In this document: positions 43,178 through 52,918 of the stretch, piece after piece | Layout: each line of letters opens with the position of its first letter | How positions within the stretch are numbered: position 1 is the stretch's first letter | Translations under genes and position numbers: made by a program | Notes under the pieces: model-generated | What the model saw: the letters and a program-made list of their open reading frames with translations, nothing else | Database searches by the model: none | Told to the model about the DNA's origin: nothing | Assembly: GCA_022447495.1 (NCBI GenBank) | Contig: JAKVBH010000023.1 | Span: 1-64,000, forward strand | Origin: Marinovum sp. | Lineage (GTDB): Bacteria; Pseudomonadota; Alphaproteobacteria; Rhodobacterales; Rhodobacteraceae | DNA: 64,000 nucleotides | Direction: 5' to 3'

Positions 43178-43504
43178 CTAATTCAGTTGGAAGTGCAACG
43201 GGTAGTGCCCATCCTCAAATGGGCCGAACAAATCGGGGATGTCGGGGTGATCCACCGGCTCCCCGCTATAGTCGGCCACTAGGTTCTGCTCCGACACGTA
43301 AGCCACGTAAAAACTCTGATCATTCTCAGCCAGCAAATGGTAAAATGGCTGTTCCTTGATCGGGCGTGCTTCCTCAGGAATCGCATCATACCACTCCTGC
43401 GTATTGTTGAATTCGGGATCGACATCAAAAATAACACCTCGGAACGGGTGTTTGCGGTGACGGACCACTTGGCCAAGACAATATTTCGCACGCGTTCTCA
43501 TCAT
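43178..43504 (-). CDS. hspQ: Heat shock protein HspQ
   Basis: A 108-residue hemimethylated-DNA-binding/HspQ family protein: YCLGQVVRHRKHPFRGVIFDVDPEF at the start and QPFYHLLAENDQSFYVAYVSEQNL in the core. In enterobacteria it is a specificity-enhancing factor and substrate of the Lon protease; that role is by homology. Of the two adjacent ATGs, 43504 has GAGG 5 bases upstream. It converges with ggt. Confidence 0.92.
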   Translation of the reverse strand: MMRTRAKYCLGQVVRHRKHPFRGVIFDVDPEFNNTQEWYDAIPEEARPIKEQPFYHLLAENDQSFYVAYVSEQNLVADYSGEPVDHPDIPDLFGPFEDGHYPLHFQLN

Positions 43505-43588
43505 GGCGCCTCGTCTCTTGCTTTGTTTGTTTAATCCGATCACACCCACTTTGTCCAACTTTGCGCCGAATTTTATGGGAAACAGTCT

Positions 43589-44470
43589 GTGAACCTCGCC
43601 CTTACAGTTGTTAACATTACGCTTCCAGTCTTTCTGTTGGCGGCGGTCGGATTTGCCTGGGTCCGCATGGGCATCGAGTACCGGGTTCAGTTCGTTACGC
43701 AACTGGCCATGACGCTCGCCGTGCCGTGTCTGATCTTCACTGCTTTGGTGGAAACGGACCTTGATCCCACAGCCTTGTCGGAACTGTCGCTCGCCACATT
43801 GGGCGCCTATGCTTTGATCGTGGCCGTATTCTGGGCATTGGGCGCGGCATTTGGGTTGGATCGGCGCACCTATTTGGCGCCTTTGGTGTTTGGCAACACG
43901 GGCAATTTGGGGTTGCCGCTGGCATTGTTTGCGTTTGGTCCAGAAGGGTTAAGCCTCGCAGTGATCGTCTTCGCTGTCATGGCAATTGGGTCGTTTACTT
44001 TTGGGGTTTGGATTGTGTCGGGCGGAGGACCCGCCATCACGGTTGTCAAAGAGCCACTCGTAGGCGCAACACTTCTCGGTGCGGTGTTCCTTTGGATGGG
44101 ATGGTCGGTGCCAGAACCATTGTTCAATGCACTTGACCTTATCGGCCAAATGGCAATTCCGCTGATGCTGATCACCCTCGGGGTTGCCGTTGCGCGGTTG
44201 AAGCCGGAACGCATTGGCCTGGCCGTAGGATTGTCGATTGTCAAAGCGCTGCTCTGTGCAGCCGCGGGCTTTGCAGCAGCCTTTGCATTTGGCTTGCCCA
44301 AAGTGCCAGCTGCGGTCCTCATTTTGCAGGTAGCGACACCCGTTGGGGTCACGTCGTATCTACTCGCCGAAAAATACGGCGCCGATGCAGAGGCTGTCGC
44401 AGGATTGGTTGTGGCGTCCACCGTGCTTTCAGTGCTCTATTTGCCAGCGCTGTTGGCAATTTTGCTCTGA
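43589..44470 (+). CDS. AEC (auxin efflux carrier) family transporter
   Basis: A 293-residue inner-membrane protein with about ten hydrophobic helices. Typical features: PVFLLAAVGFAWVR at the N terminus, FGNTGNLGLPLALF in the middle and QVATPVGVTSYLLAEKYG near the end. Bacterial members move malonate, malate or other anions; the substrate here is unknown. The start is a GTG with GGGAAA 10 bases upstream. It is divergent from hspQ. Confidence 0.9.
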   Translation: MNLALTVVNITLPVFLLAAVGFAWVRMGIEYRVQFVTQLAMTLAVPCLIFTALVETDLDPTALSELSLATLGAYALIVAVFWALGAAFGLDRRTYLAPLVFGNTGNLGLPLALFAFGPEGLSLAVIVFAVMAIGSFTFGVWIVSGGGPAITVVKEPLVGATLLGAVFLWMGWSVPEPLFNALDLIGQMAIPLMLITLGVAVARLKPERIGLAVGLSIVKALLCAAAGFAAAFAFGLPKVPAAVLILQVATPVGVTSYLLAEKYGADAEAVAGLVVASTVLSVLYLPALLAILL

Positions 44471-44556
44471 CGGGCACGGCGTCTTGCAATCGTGAATTGC
44501 TCCACATCGCCCGGCAGGCTAGGTTGGAAAAAAACAAGACAAAAAGCGAGAGGCCC

Positions 44557-45147
44557 ATGAGCAGACTTCTTCGCGCCCTAATTCTCCTACTCGCCGTGGC
44601 CAGTTGTGGCACGCGCGAAGGTTCGGCGCCGCGCAATTTGGACAATGCCTGCGCGATCCTGCAGCAGCGTCCGGGATACATCCAAGCCTTCCGCGCGACC
44701 GAGCGCAAGTGGGGCTTACCGGTGGCTGTGCAGATGGCTACCATCTACCAAGAGAGCAAGTTCATTTCCACGGCGCGGACCCCGTTTCGCTACACTCTCG
44801 GCGTGATCCCGATGGGGCGGCAAAGCTCCGCCTATGGCTACTCCCAAGCTTTGGACGGCACTTGGGAAGAGTACCAACGCGCCACCCGTAGCTTTAGCGC
44901 ACGCCGCGACCGCATTCGTGATGCGACAGACTTCATGGGCTGGTACATGACCAAATCGCGCGATCGCAACGGCATCGCGCTGAACGATGCGCGGCGACAG
45001 TACCTAGCCTATCACGAGGGCCACACCGGCTACGCCCGTGGAAGCTACCACGGCAAACCTTGGTTGTTGCGGGTCGCCAATGAGGTCGGGGAACGCGCCG
45101 TGACGTACGATATTCAACTTCAAAGGTGTCGCGCCGCCCGGAGGTAA
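44557..45147 (+). CDS. SLT-domain lytic transglycosylase-like lipoprotein
   Basis: 196 residues. The lipobox VASC places lipidation at C17. The catalytic Glu of a lysozyme-like SLT domain is probably E66 in IYQESKFIS, followed by GYSQALDGTWEEYQ and YLAYHEGHTGYARGSY. It likely cuts peptidoglycan from the outer membrane side. The ATG at 44557 is chosen over one at 44497, which would add a non-signal-like extension; GAGAGG lies 3-4 bases upstream. Confidence 0.85.
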   Translation: MSRLLRALILLLAVASCGTREGSAPRNLDNACAILQQRPGYIQAFRATERKWGLPVAVQMATIYQESKFISTARTPFRYTLGVIPMGRQSSAYGYSQALDGTWEEYQRATRSFSARRDRIRDATDFMGWYMTKSRDRNGIALNDARRQYLAYHEGHTGYARGSYHGKPWLLRVANEVGERAVTYDIQLQRCRAARR

Positions 45148-45199
45148 CTTGCACAGCCCCCACGGTCGCTCTAGGTCAGGTAGGACCAAAGGAGCGACC

Positions 45200-46546
45200 A
45201 TGGACACTACTCTCGAAGGCCTGACCGAGGCCCTTCTGGACGCCGCCAAAAAGGCGGGAGCAGATGCCGCCGACGCGATAGCCATCGCGGGCACGACATT
45301 GGAGATTGACGTGCGCAACGGCGTCTTGGAACAGGCGCAACGCGCCGAAGCGACTGACATCGGCCTAAGGATCTTTGTCGGCCAACAACAGGCCAGCGTT
45401 TCGGCCTCGGACACGTCCAAAACCACGCTGAAGATGATGGCGGAACGGGCCGTGGCCATGGCAAAAGATGCCCCGGAAGACCCCTATGCCGGGCTCGCGG
45501 ATGCCGACGACATCACCAACGAAACCGATGCCACATGGCTTGAATTGGCCTCCGACGAAGCGGAGCCCACGCCAGAAGACCTTCAAACCTTGGCTGCCAG
45601 GGCCGAGGCTGCCGCCGCAGCCAATCCTGGGGTGACGCAAGTGCAATCTTCCAGCGCGGCCTATGGCGCGCGCGACATTCACCTTGCTGCCACCAATGGC
45701 TTCTCCGGAGGATACCGACGCACCGATCGGTCGCTCTATTGTGTAGCCATCGCAGGTGAAGGCCTTGGTATGGAAAGCGATTACGATGGTGACATGCGGG
45801 TCTTTGCCTGCGATTTGCGCGGTGCCGAAGACATCGGCAAACGGGCCGCCGCGCGTGCGGTGGCGCGCTTGGACCCACGCAAGCCACCGACGGGCACATA
45901 CCCAGTCCTGTTTGATGAGCGTATTTCATCGAGCCTGGTTGGGCATCTGTTGGCTGCGATCAATGGCAGCGCGATTTCGCGAGGCGCCTCATTCCTGCGC
46001 GATTCGCTTGGTGAAAAAGTTTTGCCCGACGGCATGGACTTGATCGAAGACCCGCACCGCCCGCGCGTTGTGGGTTCCCGACCATTTGACGCTGAGGGTT
46101 TGGCGACCAAGAAACGGGCGATTGTGAAAGACGGTGTGCTCCAAGATTGGACATTAGACCTCGCAACGGCACGCAAACTCGGACGCCAAAGCACGGCCAA
46201 TGCGGCGCGCTCAGTCGCCGGAAGTCCCTCGCCCAGCCCTTGGAATGTTGCGCTGAGCCAGGGGGACGCCACTGTCCAAGACCTACTTGGTCAGATGGGC
46301 ACCGGGCTCTGGGTGACAGACATGATTGGATCGACAATCAACGCAAACACCGGCGATTACTCCCGCGGGGCAAGCGGGGTTTGGGTGGAAAATGGCGAAG
46401 CAGTCTATGCTGTGAACGAAGTCACCATCGCTGGGAACCTGCGCGAGATGCTGGGTGAGATCATCCCGGCAAACGACGCGCGAGACTACCTGAGTCGCGT
46501 TGTCCCATCGCTCATGATCCCGAGCATGACACTTGCCGGAAGCTGA
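45200..46546 (+). CDS. pmbA: TldD/PmbA family metalloprotease subunit
   Basis: A 448-residue protein of the PmbA branch. Motifs include AIAGTTLEIDVRNGVLEQAQ, LRIFVGQQQASVS, the GLATKKRAIVKDGVLQ block and LWVTDMIGS near the C terminus. With TldD (which carries the zinc site; not in the window) it degrades unfolded peptides and matures some microcins. AAAGGAG lies 6 bases before the ATG at 45200. Its end overlaps the next gene by 14 bases. Confidence 0.92.
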   Translation: MDTTLEGLTEALLDAAKKAGADAADAIAIAGTTLEIDVRNGVLEQAQRAEATDIGLRIFVGQQQASVSASDTSKTTLKMMAERAVAMAKDAPEDPYAGLADADDITNETDATWLELASDEAEPTPEDLQTLAARAEAAAAANPGVTQVQSSSAAYGARDIHLAATNGFSGGYRRTDRSLYCVAIAGEGLGMESDYDGDMRVFACDLRGAEDIGKRAAARAVARLDPRKPPTGTYPVLFDERISSSLVGHLLAAINGSAISRGASFLRDSLGEKVLPDGMDLIEDPHRPRVVGSRPFDAEGLATKKRAIVKDGVLQDWTLDLATARKLGRQSTANAARSVAGSPSPSPWNVALSQGDATVQDLLGQMGTGLWVTDMIGSTINANTGDYSRGASGVWVENGEAVYAVNEVTIAGNLREMLGEIIPANDARDYLSRVVPSLMIPSMTLAGS

Positions 46547-47318
46547 TCTCGCTCTTCTGTGCGCCGCAGTGGACGAAGCTGCTCACGTGGCACTGCGTTT
46601 TACTGGATCAAAGGCCAAAAGATGGGACAAGGCCGATGGCGCAGGTCCGGTCACCGAAGCCGATTTAGCGGTCAACGACAGGTTGAGCGACACGCTACGC
46701 GCTGCACGTCCAGACTACGGATGGCTCAGCGAAGAAAGCACCGATGATGCCAGCCGCCTGTCGGCACATCGGGTTTTTGTGATTGATCCGATTGACGGGA
46801 CACGTTCCTTCATCGAAGGGTCTGGCACTTGGGCGATCTCCGTCGCGATTGTCGAAGCCGGAAATCCAATCGCGGGCGTCGTCGCGCTGCCTGCACGCGA
46901 CATGGTTTTCGCCGCTAGCCTGGGACTAGGCGCAACTCTCAATAGCGATCCAATTCATCCAACCACCACATCCAGCGTATCTGGCGCTGATATGCTCATC
47001 CCGGGGCCTGCGATGGACGCAGAGTTTTGGCCAGGCGGCCTGCCACGGGTGTCCCGACATCACAGACCGTCTTTGGCCTATCGGCTTTGTCTTGTGGCAT
47101 CGGGTAGGTTTGATGCGATGGTCACTTTGCGCGACACTTGGGAATGGGACATCGCCGCCGGCGCTCTTATTGCCTCCGAGGCTGGATGCCGCGTCACAGA
47201 TCGCAACGGCGGCAGTTTGGTTTTCAATTCGGAGCGAACCAAAACCGACGGCGTCCTGATCGCAAATCCGGCGCTGCATGACGCTCTGCTCGCGCGTCGC
47301 ACGGGGTTGCGTGCTTGA
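46533..47318 (+). CDS. cysQ: 3'(2'),5'-bisphosphate nucleotidase / inositol monophosphatase family
   Basis: A 261-residue lithium-sensitive-type phosphatase. The metal site is E67-E68 (LSEEST) and D85/D88 in VIDPIDGTRSF, with WEWDIAAGALIASEAG near residue 208. CysQ hydrolyses PAP from sulfate assimilation; an inositol phosphatase role is an alternative. The start is a TTG within the end of pmbA. The order cysQ-DUF4170-kdtA-lpxK is common in alphaproteobacteria. Confidence 0.85.
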   Translation: MPEADLALLCAAVDEAAHVALRFTGSKAKRWDKADGAGPVTEADLAVNDRLSDTLRAARPDYGWLSEESTDDASRLSAHRVFVIDPIDGTRSFIEGSGTWAISVAIVEAGNPIAGVVALPARDMVFAASLGLGATLNSDPIHPTTTSSVSGADMLIPGPAMDAEFWPGGLPRVSRHHRPSLAYRLCLVASGRFDAMVTLRDTWEWDIAAGALIASEAGCRVTDRNGGSLVFNSERTKTDGVLIANPALHDALLARRTGLRA

Positions 47319-47370
47319 CGTGCCACCCGCGCTTTGTAAGGTGCGAGCCACTGAATAAAAGGACACCACC

Positions 47371-47610
47371 ATGGCAGAACAACGCTTGCATCTTGTGTTT
47401 GGAGGCGAATTGGTCGATCCGACCGAGACCCAATTCAAAGATGTGAACGACCTGCATGTTGTGGGAATTTTCGCAGACTACGACGCAGCTCGCGATGCCT
47501 GGAAGGCCGAAGCGCAACGCACAGTAGACAATGCACACATGCGCTACTTCATCACCGAATTGCCTGCGCTAAGCGCGGACGATGCTACAAGCAACGGCGG
47601 CGACGCCTGA
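47371..47610 (+). CDS. DUF4170 protein
   Basis: A 79-residue small cytoplasmic protein. The DUF4170 core is LHLVFGGELVDP, FADYDAARDAWKAEAQRTVDNA and RYFITELP. Function unknown; the family nearly always lies with cysQ and LPS core genes in alphaproteobacteria, as here. AAAGGA lies upstream, and the kdtA gene begins 3 bases after its stop. Confidence 0.88.
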   Translation: MAEQRLHLVFGGELVDPTETQFKDVNDLHVVGIFADYDAARDAWKAEAQRTVDNAHMRYFITELPALSADDATSNGGDA

Positions 47611-47613
47611 TCC

Positions 47614-48849
47614 ATGCCGAACCGGGCGCACCGACCGCTCGCTCTGCGGGCGTATCTCGCGCTAAAACGGGGCGGTTTGGGGGACGAAATATCGTGGCCT
47701 GTCCGACCCAAGGGTGCGATGGTGTGGTGCCACATCGCGCGGGCGCATTCCGTAGCGGCAGTAATGCATTTGGCGCAGCGGTTGATGATTATGCGTGGTG
47801 ACGTGCATGTCTTGCTGACCGCGCCAGCGGACGTAGCCCCGCCGCGCCATTTGCCACCTGGTATCGTTTGGGTCACAGCGCCTCAGGAGCGACGAGACAC
47901 CACAGCGCTCTTCATGGCTCATTTTGACCCTGAGATTTGCCTATGGAGCACGGGTGATTTGCGTCCGTTCTTGATTGATGCTGCTTTTGCCCAGGAGTGT
48001 CCTGTCGCTTTGATCGATGCGCGCGAGGATGCTTTGGGATCACGTGGACTGCTGCGATGGGCACACCCTTTGCAAGCGCTCCTGCGCGGCATGCATTTTT
48101 GCTTTGCTTCGGATGATGCTGCATCGGCCCGGCTTGAACGTTTGGGTGTCGCGACCTCGCGAAAGGAAGTTCTGGGTCCTTTGCGCGAAAGCGGTGCTGC
48201 GATGACAGCGAATGAACGTGTTTTAGACGCGCTCTCTGAGACAATTGGTGTACGGCCCGTTTGGCTGGCTGCCATGGTGCAGCCCCAAGAGACTGCCACC
48301 GTCTTGTGCGCCCATCGGCAGGCCAATCGTTTTTCACAGCGACTTTTGCTGATCTTGGTCCCCGAACAGCCCGATATGGCAGACGGCATGGCCGAGCGCG
48401 CGGACCAGGTTGGTTTGCGAATTGCACGGTGGTCTGCGGGTGAGTTTCCTGATGACCGGACGGATGTGCTCTTGGCGGACACGCTTGGTGAGATGGGGCT
48501 TTGGTACCGTTTGGCCGCAGTGTCATTTATGGGCTCATCGCTTGTGGCGGGGGTCGGCGGATGCGATCCTTTTGAACCCGCTGCTTTGGGATCAGCGATC
48601 CTATATGGGCCGAACTGTGGGCGGCACTTGGAGGCCTATTCCAAGTTAGTCGATGCGGGCGCCGCGCGCATGGTTCGTGACACGGACAGCCTCACGGCCG
48701 CGCTCAAATACCTTTCTGGGCCGGATCGCGCGGCAAATATGGCTCTGGCGGCTTGGGACCTTGTAAGTCGAGGTGCCGCAGTAGTGGATCGCATCGTGGA
48801 TTTGGCGCAAGACATGCTAGACGATGTGCAAGCAAGGGAACGGTCATGA
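47614..48849 (+). CDS. KdtA/WaaA-like 3-deoxy-manno-octulosonate transferase homologue
   Basis: A 411-residue GT30-like protein next to lpxK. The C-terminal half fits Kdt[24 protein letters not shown] and the nucleotide-sugar loop [17 protein letters not shown]. In the N-terminal half the block normally reading SVGE, with the catalytic Glu, reads ARAHS (about residues 42-46), and HNPLEPA is CDPFEPA. So the usual base is apparently absent. It may use another residue, a different substrate, or be a non-catalytic paralogue. Position favours a lipid A/inner-core role. The stop overlaps the lpxK start. Confidence 0.75.
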   Translation: MPNRAHRPLALRAYLALKRGGLGDEISWPVRPKGAMVWCHIARAHSVAAVMHLAQRLMIMRGDVHVLLTAPADVAPPRHLPPGIVWVTAPQERRDTTALFMAHFDPEICLWSTGDLRPFLIDAAFAQECPVALIDAREDALGSRGLLRWAHPLQALLRGMHFCFASDDAASARLERLGVATSRKEVLGPLRESGAAMTANERVLDALSETIGVRPVWLAAMVQPQETATVLCAHRQANRFSQRLLLILVPEQPDMADGMAERADQVGLRIARWSAGEFPDDRTDVLLADTLGEMGLWYRLAAVSFMGSSLVAGVGGCDPFEPAALGSAILYGPNCGRHLEAYSKLVDAGAARMVRDTDSLTAALKYLSGPDRAANMALAAWDLVSRGAAVVDRIVDLAQDMLDDVQARERS

Positions 48850-49832
48850 AGCCGCCATCGTTTTGGTACACCGACCCGTCGAAACCTTCTTGGCAAGCGC
48901 GGGTCTTGGCGCCGTTGGGCGCATTTACCGCACTGGCCACCGCACGCCGTCTGGCACGTTCGCCTGATTACGCCCCGCCAGTGCCTGTGATTTGTGTAGG
49001 CAATTTGAATACAGGCGGCACGGGAAAAACGCCGACCGTGTCGGACCTGATGATGCGCCTACATTCCATGGGGCATGCGCCGTATGTTATTTCCAGAGGG
49101 CATGGCGGCTCGGAACATGGTCCATTGCGCGTGGACCCCAAAATTCACGTGGCCAAACAGGTGGGCGATGAGCCCTTGCTGCTGGCTGCCTTTGGACCGG
49201 TTGTGATCGGACGAGACCGCGCCGCAGCGGGGCGCTTGGCGGTCGAGGAAGGTGCTGACGTCTTGGTGCTGGATGATGGGTTCCAAAACCCTGGGCTGCG
49301 CAAAGACCTTTCCATCATTGTGGTCGATGCCGCGAAAGGGTTTGGCAACCGGCGTTGCATGCCCGCTGGGCCTTTGCGCGAACCTGTGTATGCCGGGATG
49401 AAACGCGCACAGATGGTTTTGTCTATTGGGCCAGAGGATGTCCAAACTGGCGTTTCACCTGACATTCCGTCTGATGTGACGCATGTGCGGGGCGCGCTTG
49501 CTCCTTTGCAAACCGGAATGGATTGGGATGGCCTTCCCACGCTGGCCTTTGCCGGGATTGGCCATCCGGAAAAGTTCTTTGCCACCCTCAAAACACTCGG
49601 CGCGGATCTACGTGGCACCCATGCGTTGGACGATCATCAAGACTTGACGCCTGCTTTGCTTGCTCGATTGGAGCGAGACGCGGTCGGTTTGGGGGCGCAA
49701 TTGGTGTGCACTGAAAAAGACGCAGTGCGCTTGCCCGCGTCCTTCCGGCCCAAGGTACTCACCTTGCCGGTGAGACTGCAATTCGACAATGACGCCCCAC
49801 TCATGGAGCGCCTTCAGGCGTTGTTCACCTAG
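48846..49832 (+). CDS. lpxK: Tetraacyldisaccharide 4'-kinase
   Basis: A 328-residue membrane-associated kinase that phosphorylates the 4' position of the lipid A precursor. The Walker A motif is [13 protein letters not shown] (about residues 56-68); [13 protein letters not shown] and LREP follow. The N-terminal segment (PSFWYTDP) is the amphipathic membrane-contact region. The ATG overlaps the kdtA-like stop (ATGA). Its stop overlaps the convergent aminotransferase stop by 3 bases. Confidence 0.95.
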   Translation: MKPPSFWYTDPSKPSWQARVLAPLGAFTALATARRLARSPDYAPPVPVICVGNLNTGGTGKTPTVSDLMMRLHSMGHAPYVISRGHGGSEHGPLRVDPKIHVAKQVGDEPLLLAAFGPVVIGRDRAAAGRLAVEEGADVLVLDDGFQNPGLRKDLSIIVVDAAKGFGNRRCMPAGPLREPVYAGMKRAQMVLSIGPEDVQTGVSPDIPSDVTHVRGALAPLQTGMDWDGLPTLAFAGIGHPEKFFATLKTLGADLRGTHALDDHQDLTPALLARLERDAVGLGAQLVCTEKDAVRLPASFRPKVLTLPVRLQFDNDAPLMERLQALFT

Positions 49833-51178
49833 ACAGCGGCAAGCCCCGCTTCGACACAAGAGATCACCTGGCCAATGTCCGCTTCCGTCACGGTGAGCGG
49901 CGGTGACATCATGATGTTGTTGCCACCAACGCGCACCATTGTACCTGCCTCGTATGTCGCAGCATGAATTTTGCCCATCATGGCGGGATCGGCGGCGGTT
50001 TTCTTGTCTTGGTCAGTGACAACCTCCACCCCAATCATGAGGCCATGTCCGCCTCGGACATCTCCCACGATGTCATAGCGCTCTTTGAGTTTGAGCATCC
50101 CTTCGTAGAGCTGGGTGCCTCGAGCCGTGGCATTGGCCCGCAGATCAAGCCGTTTGGTCTCCTCCATACAGGCCACCACGGCAGCCGCCCCAACGGGATG
50201 CGCGGAGTAGGTATAACCGTGCCAGATGCCTTGGCTGCGATCCGCGTTTTCAAAAACGTCCGCCACGGCCTCATTCACCAGAGCCGCGCCTACAGGGAAA
50301 TAAGCGCTGGTGATTCCCTTCGCGACAGTCATCATATCAGGTTGAACGCCCCAATGGCGTGACCCGGTCCAATCGCCCGTGCGGCCAAAGCCACAGATCA
50401 CTTCGTCTGCAATCATCAAGATGCCGTGGCGCGTACAAATCTCGCGCAGCATTGGCATCAACGTCTCATGCGGAACAATGACGCCGCCCGCACCCTGGAT
50501 TGGCTCCATAATGAAAGCTGCGATGGTGGACGGGTCTTGGAAGGCAATCTCATCTTCCATGGCTTGCGCGACCAACTGGGCCAACTTTTCGGGATCGGTT
50601 TCGTTGAACGGGTTACGGTAGGGATAAGGCGACGGGATGTGGAAGCACCCAGACAGAAGCGGTTCGTAGGCGATGCGGAAGCGATTGTTGCCGTTGACCG
50701 AGGCGCCGCCAAAATGCGTGCCATGGTAGCCTTTCTTGAGGCTGAGGAACTTGGTCCGACCCGGCTCACCACGCAGCTTATGGTACTGCCGCGCGAGACG
50801 CAGGGCCGTGTCCACCGCGTCTGATCCACCGGAGGTGAAGAAAACCCGCGCCATGCCATCGGGCGCAAAGAACTCTGTCACCATCTCAGAGGCTTCGATG
50901 GCAGCGGGGTTCGTTGTGCCCGCAAAGGCCGAGTAATAGGGCAGATCCATCAATTGCCCTGCAATCGCCGTTTTTATCGCATCGTTGGAATAGCCCAGGT
51001 TCACGCACCAAAGCCCGCCCACGGCGTCCACAACAGAATGCCCGTCAATGTCCGTGATCTCGACACCTGCAGCGCCAGTGATGATCTTAGGAGGAGTATC
51101 CTGCATTGCCCCGGGATGCCCCATGGGATGCCAAAGGTGACGGGCATTGTGCGCACGCAGGTAATTGTCGTCTTTCAT
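49829..51178 (-). CDS. Class III PLP-dependent aminotransferase
   Basis: A 449-residue omega-amino acid:pyruvate-type aminotransferase. Signatures: [12 protein letters not shown] at the N terminus, [26 protein letters not shown] and the PLP lysine near 289 in [15 protein letters not shown]. Members act on beta-alanine, taurine, putrescine or similar amines; the substrate cannot be fixed. The ATG at 51178 is used instead of 51250, giving the usual N terminus. It converges with lpxK with overlapping stops. Confidence 0.9.
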   Translation of the reverse strand: MKDDNYLRAHNARHLWHPMGHPGAMQDTPPKIITGAAGVEITDIDGHSVVDAVGGLWCVNLGYSNDAIKTAIAGQLMDLPYYSAFAGTTNPAAIEASEMVTEFFAPDGMARVFFTSGGSDAVDTALRLARQYHKLRGEPGRTKFLSLKKGYHGTHFGGASVNGNNRFRIAYEPLLSGCFHIPSPYPYRNPFNETDPEKLAQLVAQAMEDEIAFQDPSTIAAFIMEPIQGAGGVIVPHETLMPMLREICTRHGILMIADEVICGFGRTGDWTGSRHWGVQPDMMTVAKGITSAYFPVGAALVNEAVADVFENADRSQGIWHGYTYSAHPVGAAAVVACMEETKRLDLRANATARGTQLYEGMLKLKERYDIVGDVRGGHGLMIGVEVVTDQDKKTAADPAMMGKIHAATYEAGTMVRVGGNNIMMSPPLTVTEADIGQVISCVEAGLAAV

Positions 51179-51317
51179 AGCGGAACCTCGCAGAACGGAT
51201 ATACGCTGAGTGTGGCATCCGTCGTCTGACTCGTCCAGCGATGGCAGCAATGAAAGTAGCGACTTGTGCCGCCCGTCTCATCGCAGTAGTCTGCTCGTGG
51301 TAACGAGGAACAATACG

Positions 51318-51626
51318 ATGCGGCGCATGGGTTTGAGTTTGGCGATGTTGGCGGGTTTGGGCGCATGCGAATACTCGCCGCCAGAAGACTCAGGGCTCAT
51401 TGGAGTGCGTCCAATTCCAACAGCAGGCGACGTTTGCCAGATCATCGGCGAGAATGAGCTAACCGCAGAGTATCTAGACGACAGTGCGACCCTCATCGGC
51501 TGTCCGAACCACGAGCGCGGGGCCATCGCGGATCGCAAGCGCGGCGGCGCGGTAGAGGTCGGGACAGTGGGCCGCTGGGTGCTCCTGAGCCAGCCACACA
51601 CTGGCCCATTAACACCGTCTGAGTAG
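51318..51626 (+). CDS. Small lipoprotein of unknown function
   Basis: 102 residues. A lipobox LGAC puts the lipidated Cys at residue 17. The mature part has two further cysteines (DVCQIIG and IGCPNHE), and ends with LLSQPHTGP. GAGGA lies 8 bases before the ATG. I do not recognise a family. It is 45 bp upstream of smpB on the same strand. Confidence 0.72.
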   Translation: MRRMGLSLAMLAGLGACEYSPPEDSGLIGVRPIPTAGDVCQIIGENELTAEYLDDSATLIGCPNHERGAIADRKRGGAVEVGTVGRWVLLSQPHTGPLTPSE

Positions 51627-51671
51627 CTTACCCCTTGCCCTGGCGCAGCCGAGACCCGATATAGGCGTCCC

Positions 51672-52145
51672 ATGGCAAAACAGAAATCAGACCCAAACTA
51701 CAAAGTCATCGCCGAGAATCGACGCGCGCGATTCGACTACGCGATCGAAGACGACCTTGAAGTCGGCATCATACTGACTGGGTCTGAGGTCAAATCGCTG
51801 CGCGAGAACACCGCCAATATCGCCGAAAGCTATGCCGCGGTCGAAGACGGCGAACTGTGGCTTGTGAACTCGTATATCGCGCCATACGACCGGGCGATGT
51901 TCAGCCATGAGGAACGGCGACGGCGCAAGCTTTTGGTCTCGAAGAAAGAACTGGCGGGCCTGTGGAGTGACACTCAGCGCAAAGGCATGACCCTCGTGCC
52001 GTTGGTCCTTTACTTCAATCACAAGGGCCTGGCGAAGATGAAAATCGGTATAGCCAAGGGTAAGAAAAACCAAGACAAGCGCGAGACCCAGGCCAAGCGC
52101 GATTGGAATCGTCAAAAACAACGCCTTTTAAAAGAGGGGCACTAG
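51672..52145 (+). CDS. smpB: SsrA (tmRNA)-binding protein
   Basis: A 157-residue protein that binds tmRNA and takes it to stalled ribosomes for trans-translation. Motifs: [40 protein letters not shown] and the basic C-terminal tail [15 protein letters not shown]. The tmRNA gene ssrA is not in the window. Confidence 0.97.
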   Translation: MAKQKSDPNYKVIAENRRARFDYAIEDDLEVGIILTGSEVKSLRENTANIAESYAAVEDGELWLVNSYIAPYDRAMFSHEERRRRKLLVSKKELAGLWSDTQRKGMTLVPLVLYFNHKGLAKMKIGIAKGKKNQDKRETQAKRDWNRQKQRLLKEGH

Positions 52146-52562
52146 AGCCGATGGCCCGCGCCGAGAGGGCCGGGCCTCGTTCTTTGAATTTTACATCACT
52201 TTCCTGAACGTGACTGTGTCATCCGCGAGCACCCAAAACTCGGGAATGCGCCCGACCTATGCCAATCTCTCGCGGCATCATCCACACATTGGGACTAGGA
52301 GAACATAACGGCGCAGGAGCGATCATCTCTGCCAACACTTCACTTGGAAAAGTCCCGTTGCATCGACAGTGGCAGCGATATTTTGGTGATGGGAGCTTTC
52401 ACGCGGCATGGCCGCCGCACGCTGCTAAAGCCCGGCCATGGTTGCACGCGGCTTTACGTGCAAGACGGGGAACCCGCTTTGATCTTCCCCATGTTTGGTG
52501 CGCCCATATGTGGGACCGTCTCCGCGCGCAGATCGACATGCGTATAATACAGGGGACACACA
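52146..52562. other. Gene-poor stretch between smpB and the glycine-rich membrane gene, with a possible Usp relic
   Basis: 417 bp without a convincing intact gene. In the plus-strand frame through 52344-52500 the text reads DILVMGAFTRHG and, further on, CTRLYVQDGEPALIF. Both resemble the C-terminal end of a universal stress protein (DLLVMGAYGHSR ... VTRxxLExxxxPVL). No start, ATP-binding N-terminal domain or clean end is present, so if real it is a decayed fragment. No terminator for smpB is evident. Confidence 0.3.
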
Positions 52563-52838
52563 ATGGAATTGGTAATCGCACTTCTCAGTGGCGCGGTCGG
52601 CGGAAATGCCGCAGGCAAACTTTTTGGCAAAATTGACCAAGGCACCGTGATCAACTCAATCGCCGGTATTATGGGTGGTGGCCTGGGCGGCGTGCTCTTG
52701 AGCATGGTTGGCGCCAGCGGTCTTGGCGGCGGCGGTTTTGATGTCGCGGGCATCATCGGGCAGATCGCATCCGGCGGCGTCGGCGGCGGTCTCGTTCTGA
52801 CACTTGTCAGCATGGTGCGCGGCGCATTGGCCAAGTGA
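52563..52838 (+). CDS. Glycine-rich small membrane protein
   Basis: 91 residues, with Gly and Ala making up nearly half. Two or three hydrophobic, GxxxG-rich segments (ALLSGAVGGNAAG, IAGIMGGGLGGVLL, GGVGGGLVLTLVSM) suggest tight helix packing in the inner membrane. Similar small proteins occur in other Rhodobacterales, but the function is unknown. GGGGA lies 8 bases before the ATG. It stands alone, 80 bp upstream of the sulfurtransferase gene. Confidence 0.7.
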   Translation: MELVIALLSGAVGGNAAGKLFGKIDQGTVINSIAGIMGGGLGGVLLSMVGASGLGGGGFDVAGIIGQIASGGVGGGLVLTLVSMVRGALAK

Positions 52839-52918
52839 GCATTCAAGGCTTTCACGGCCTTGTCAGCCAGCGCCCTCGGGAGTAAGGGACACATGTCGTC
52901 AAATCCCGGGGGCATGCC

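Noticed and set aside
52259-52636. A 125-codon frame after smpB
   Set aside because: Rich in Trp, Arg and His with no motif, overlaps the glycine-rich membrane gene in another frame and lacks a ribosome site.
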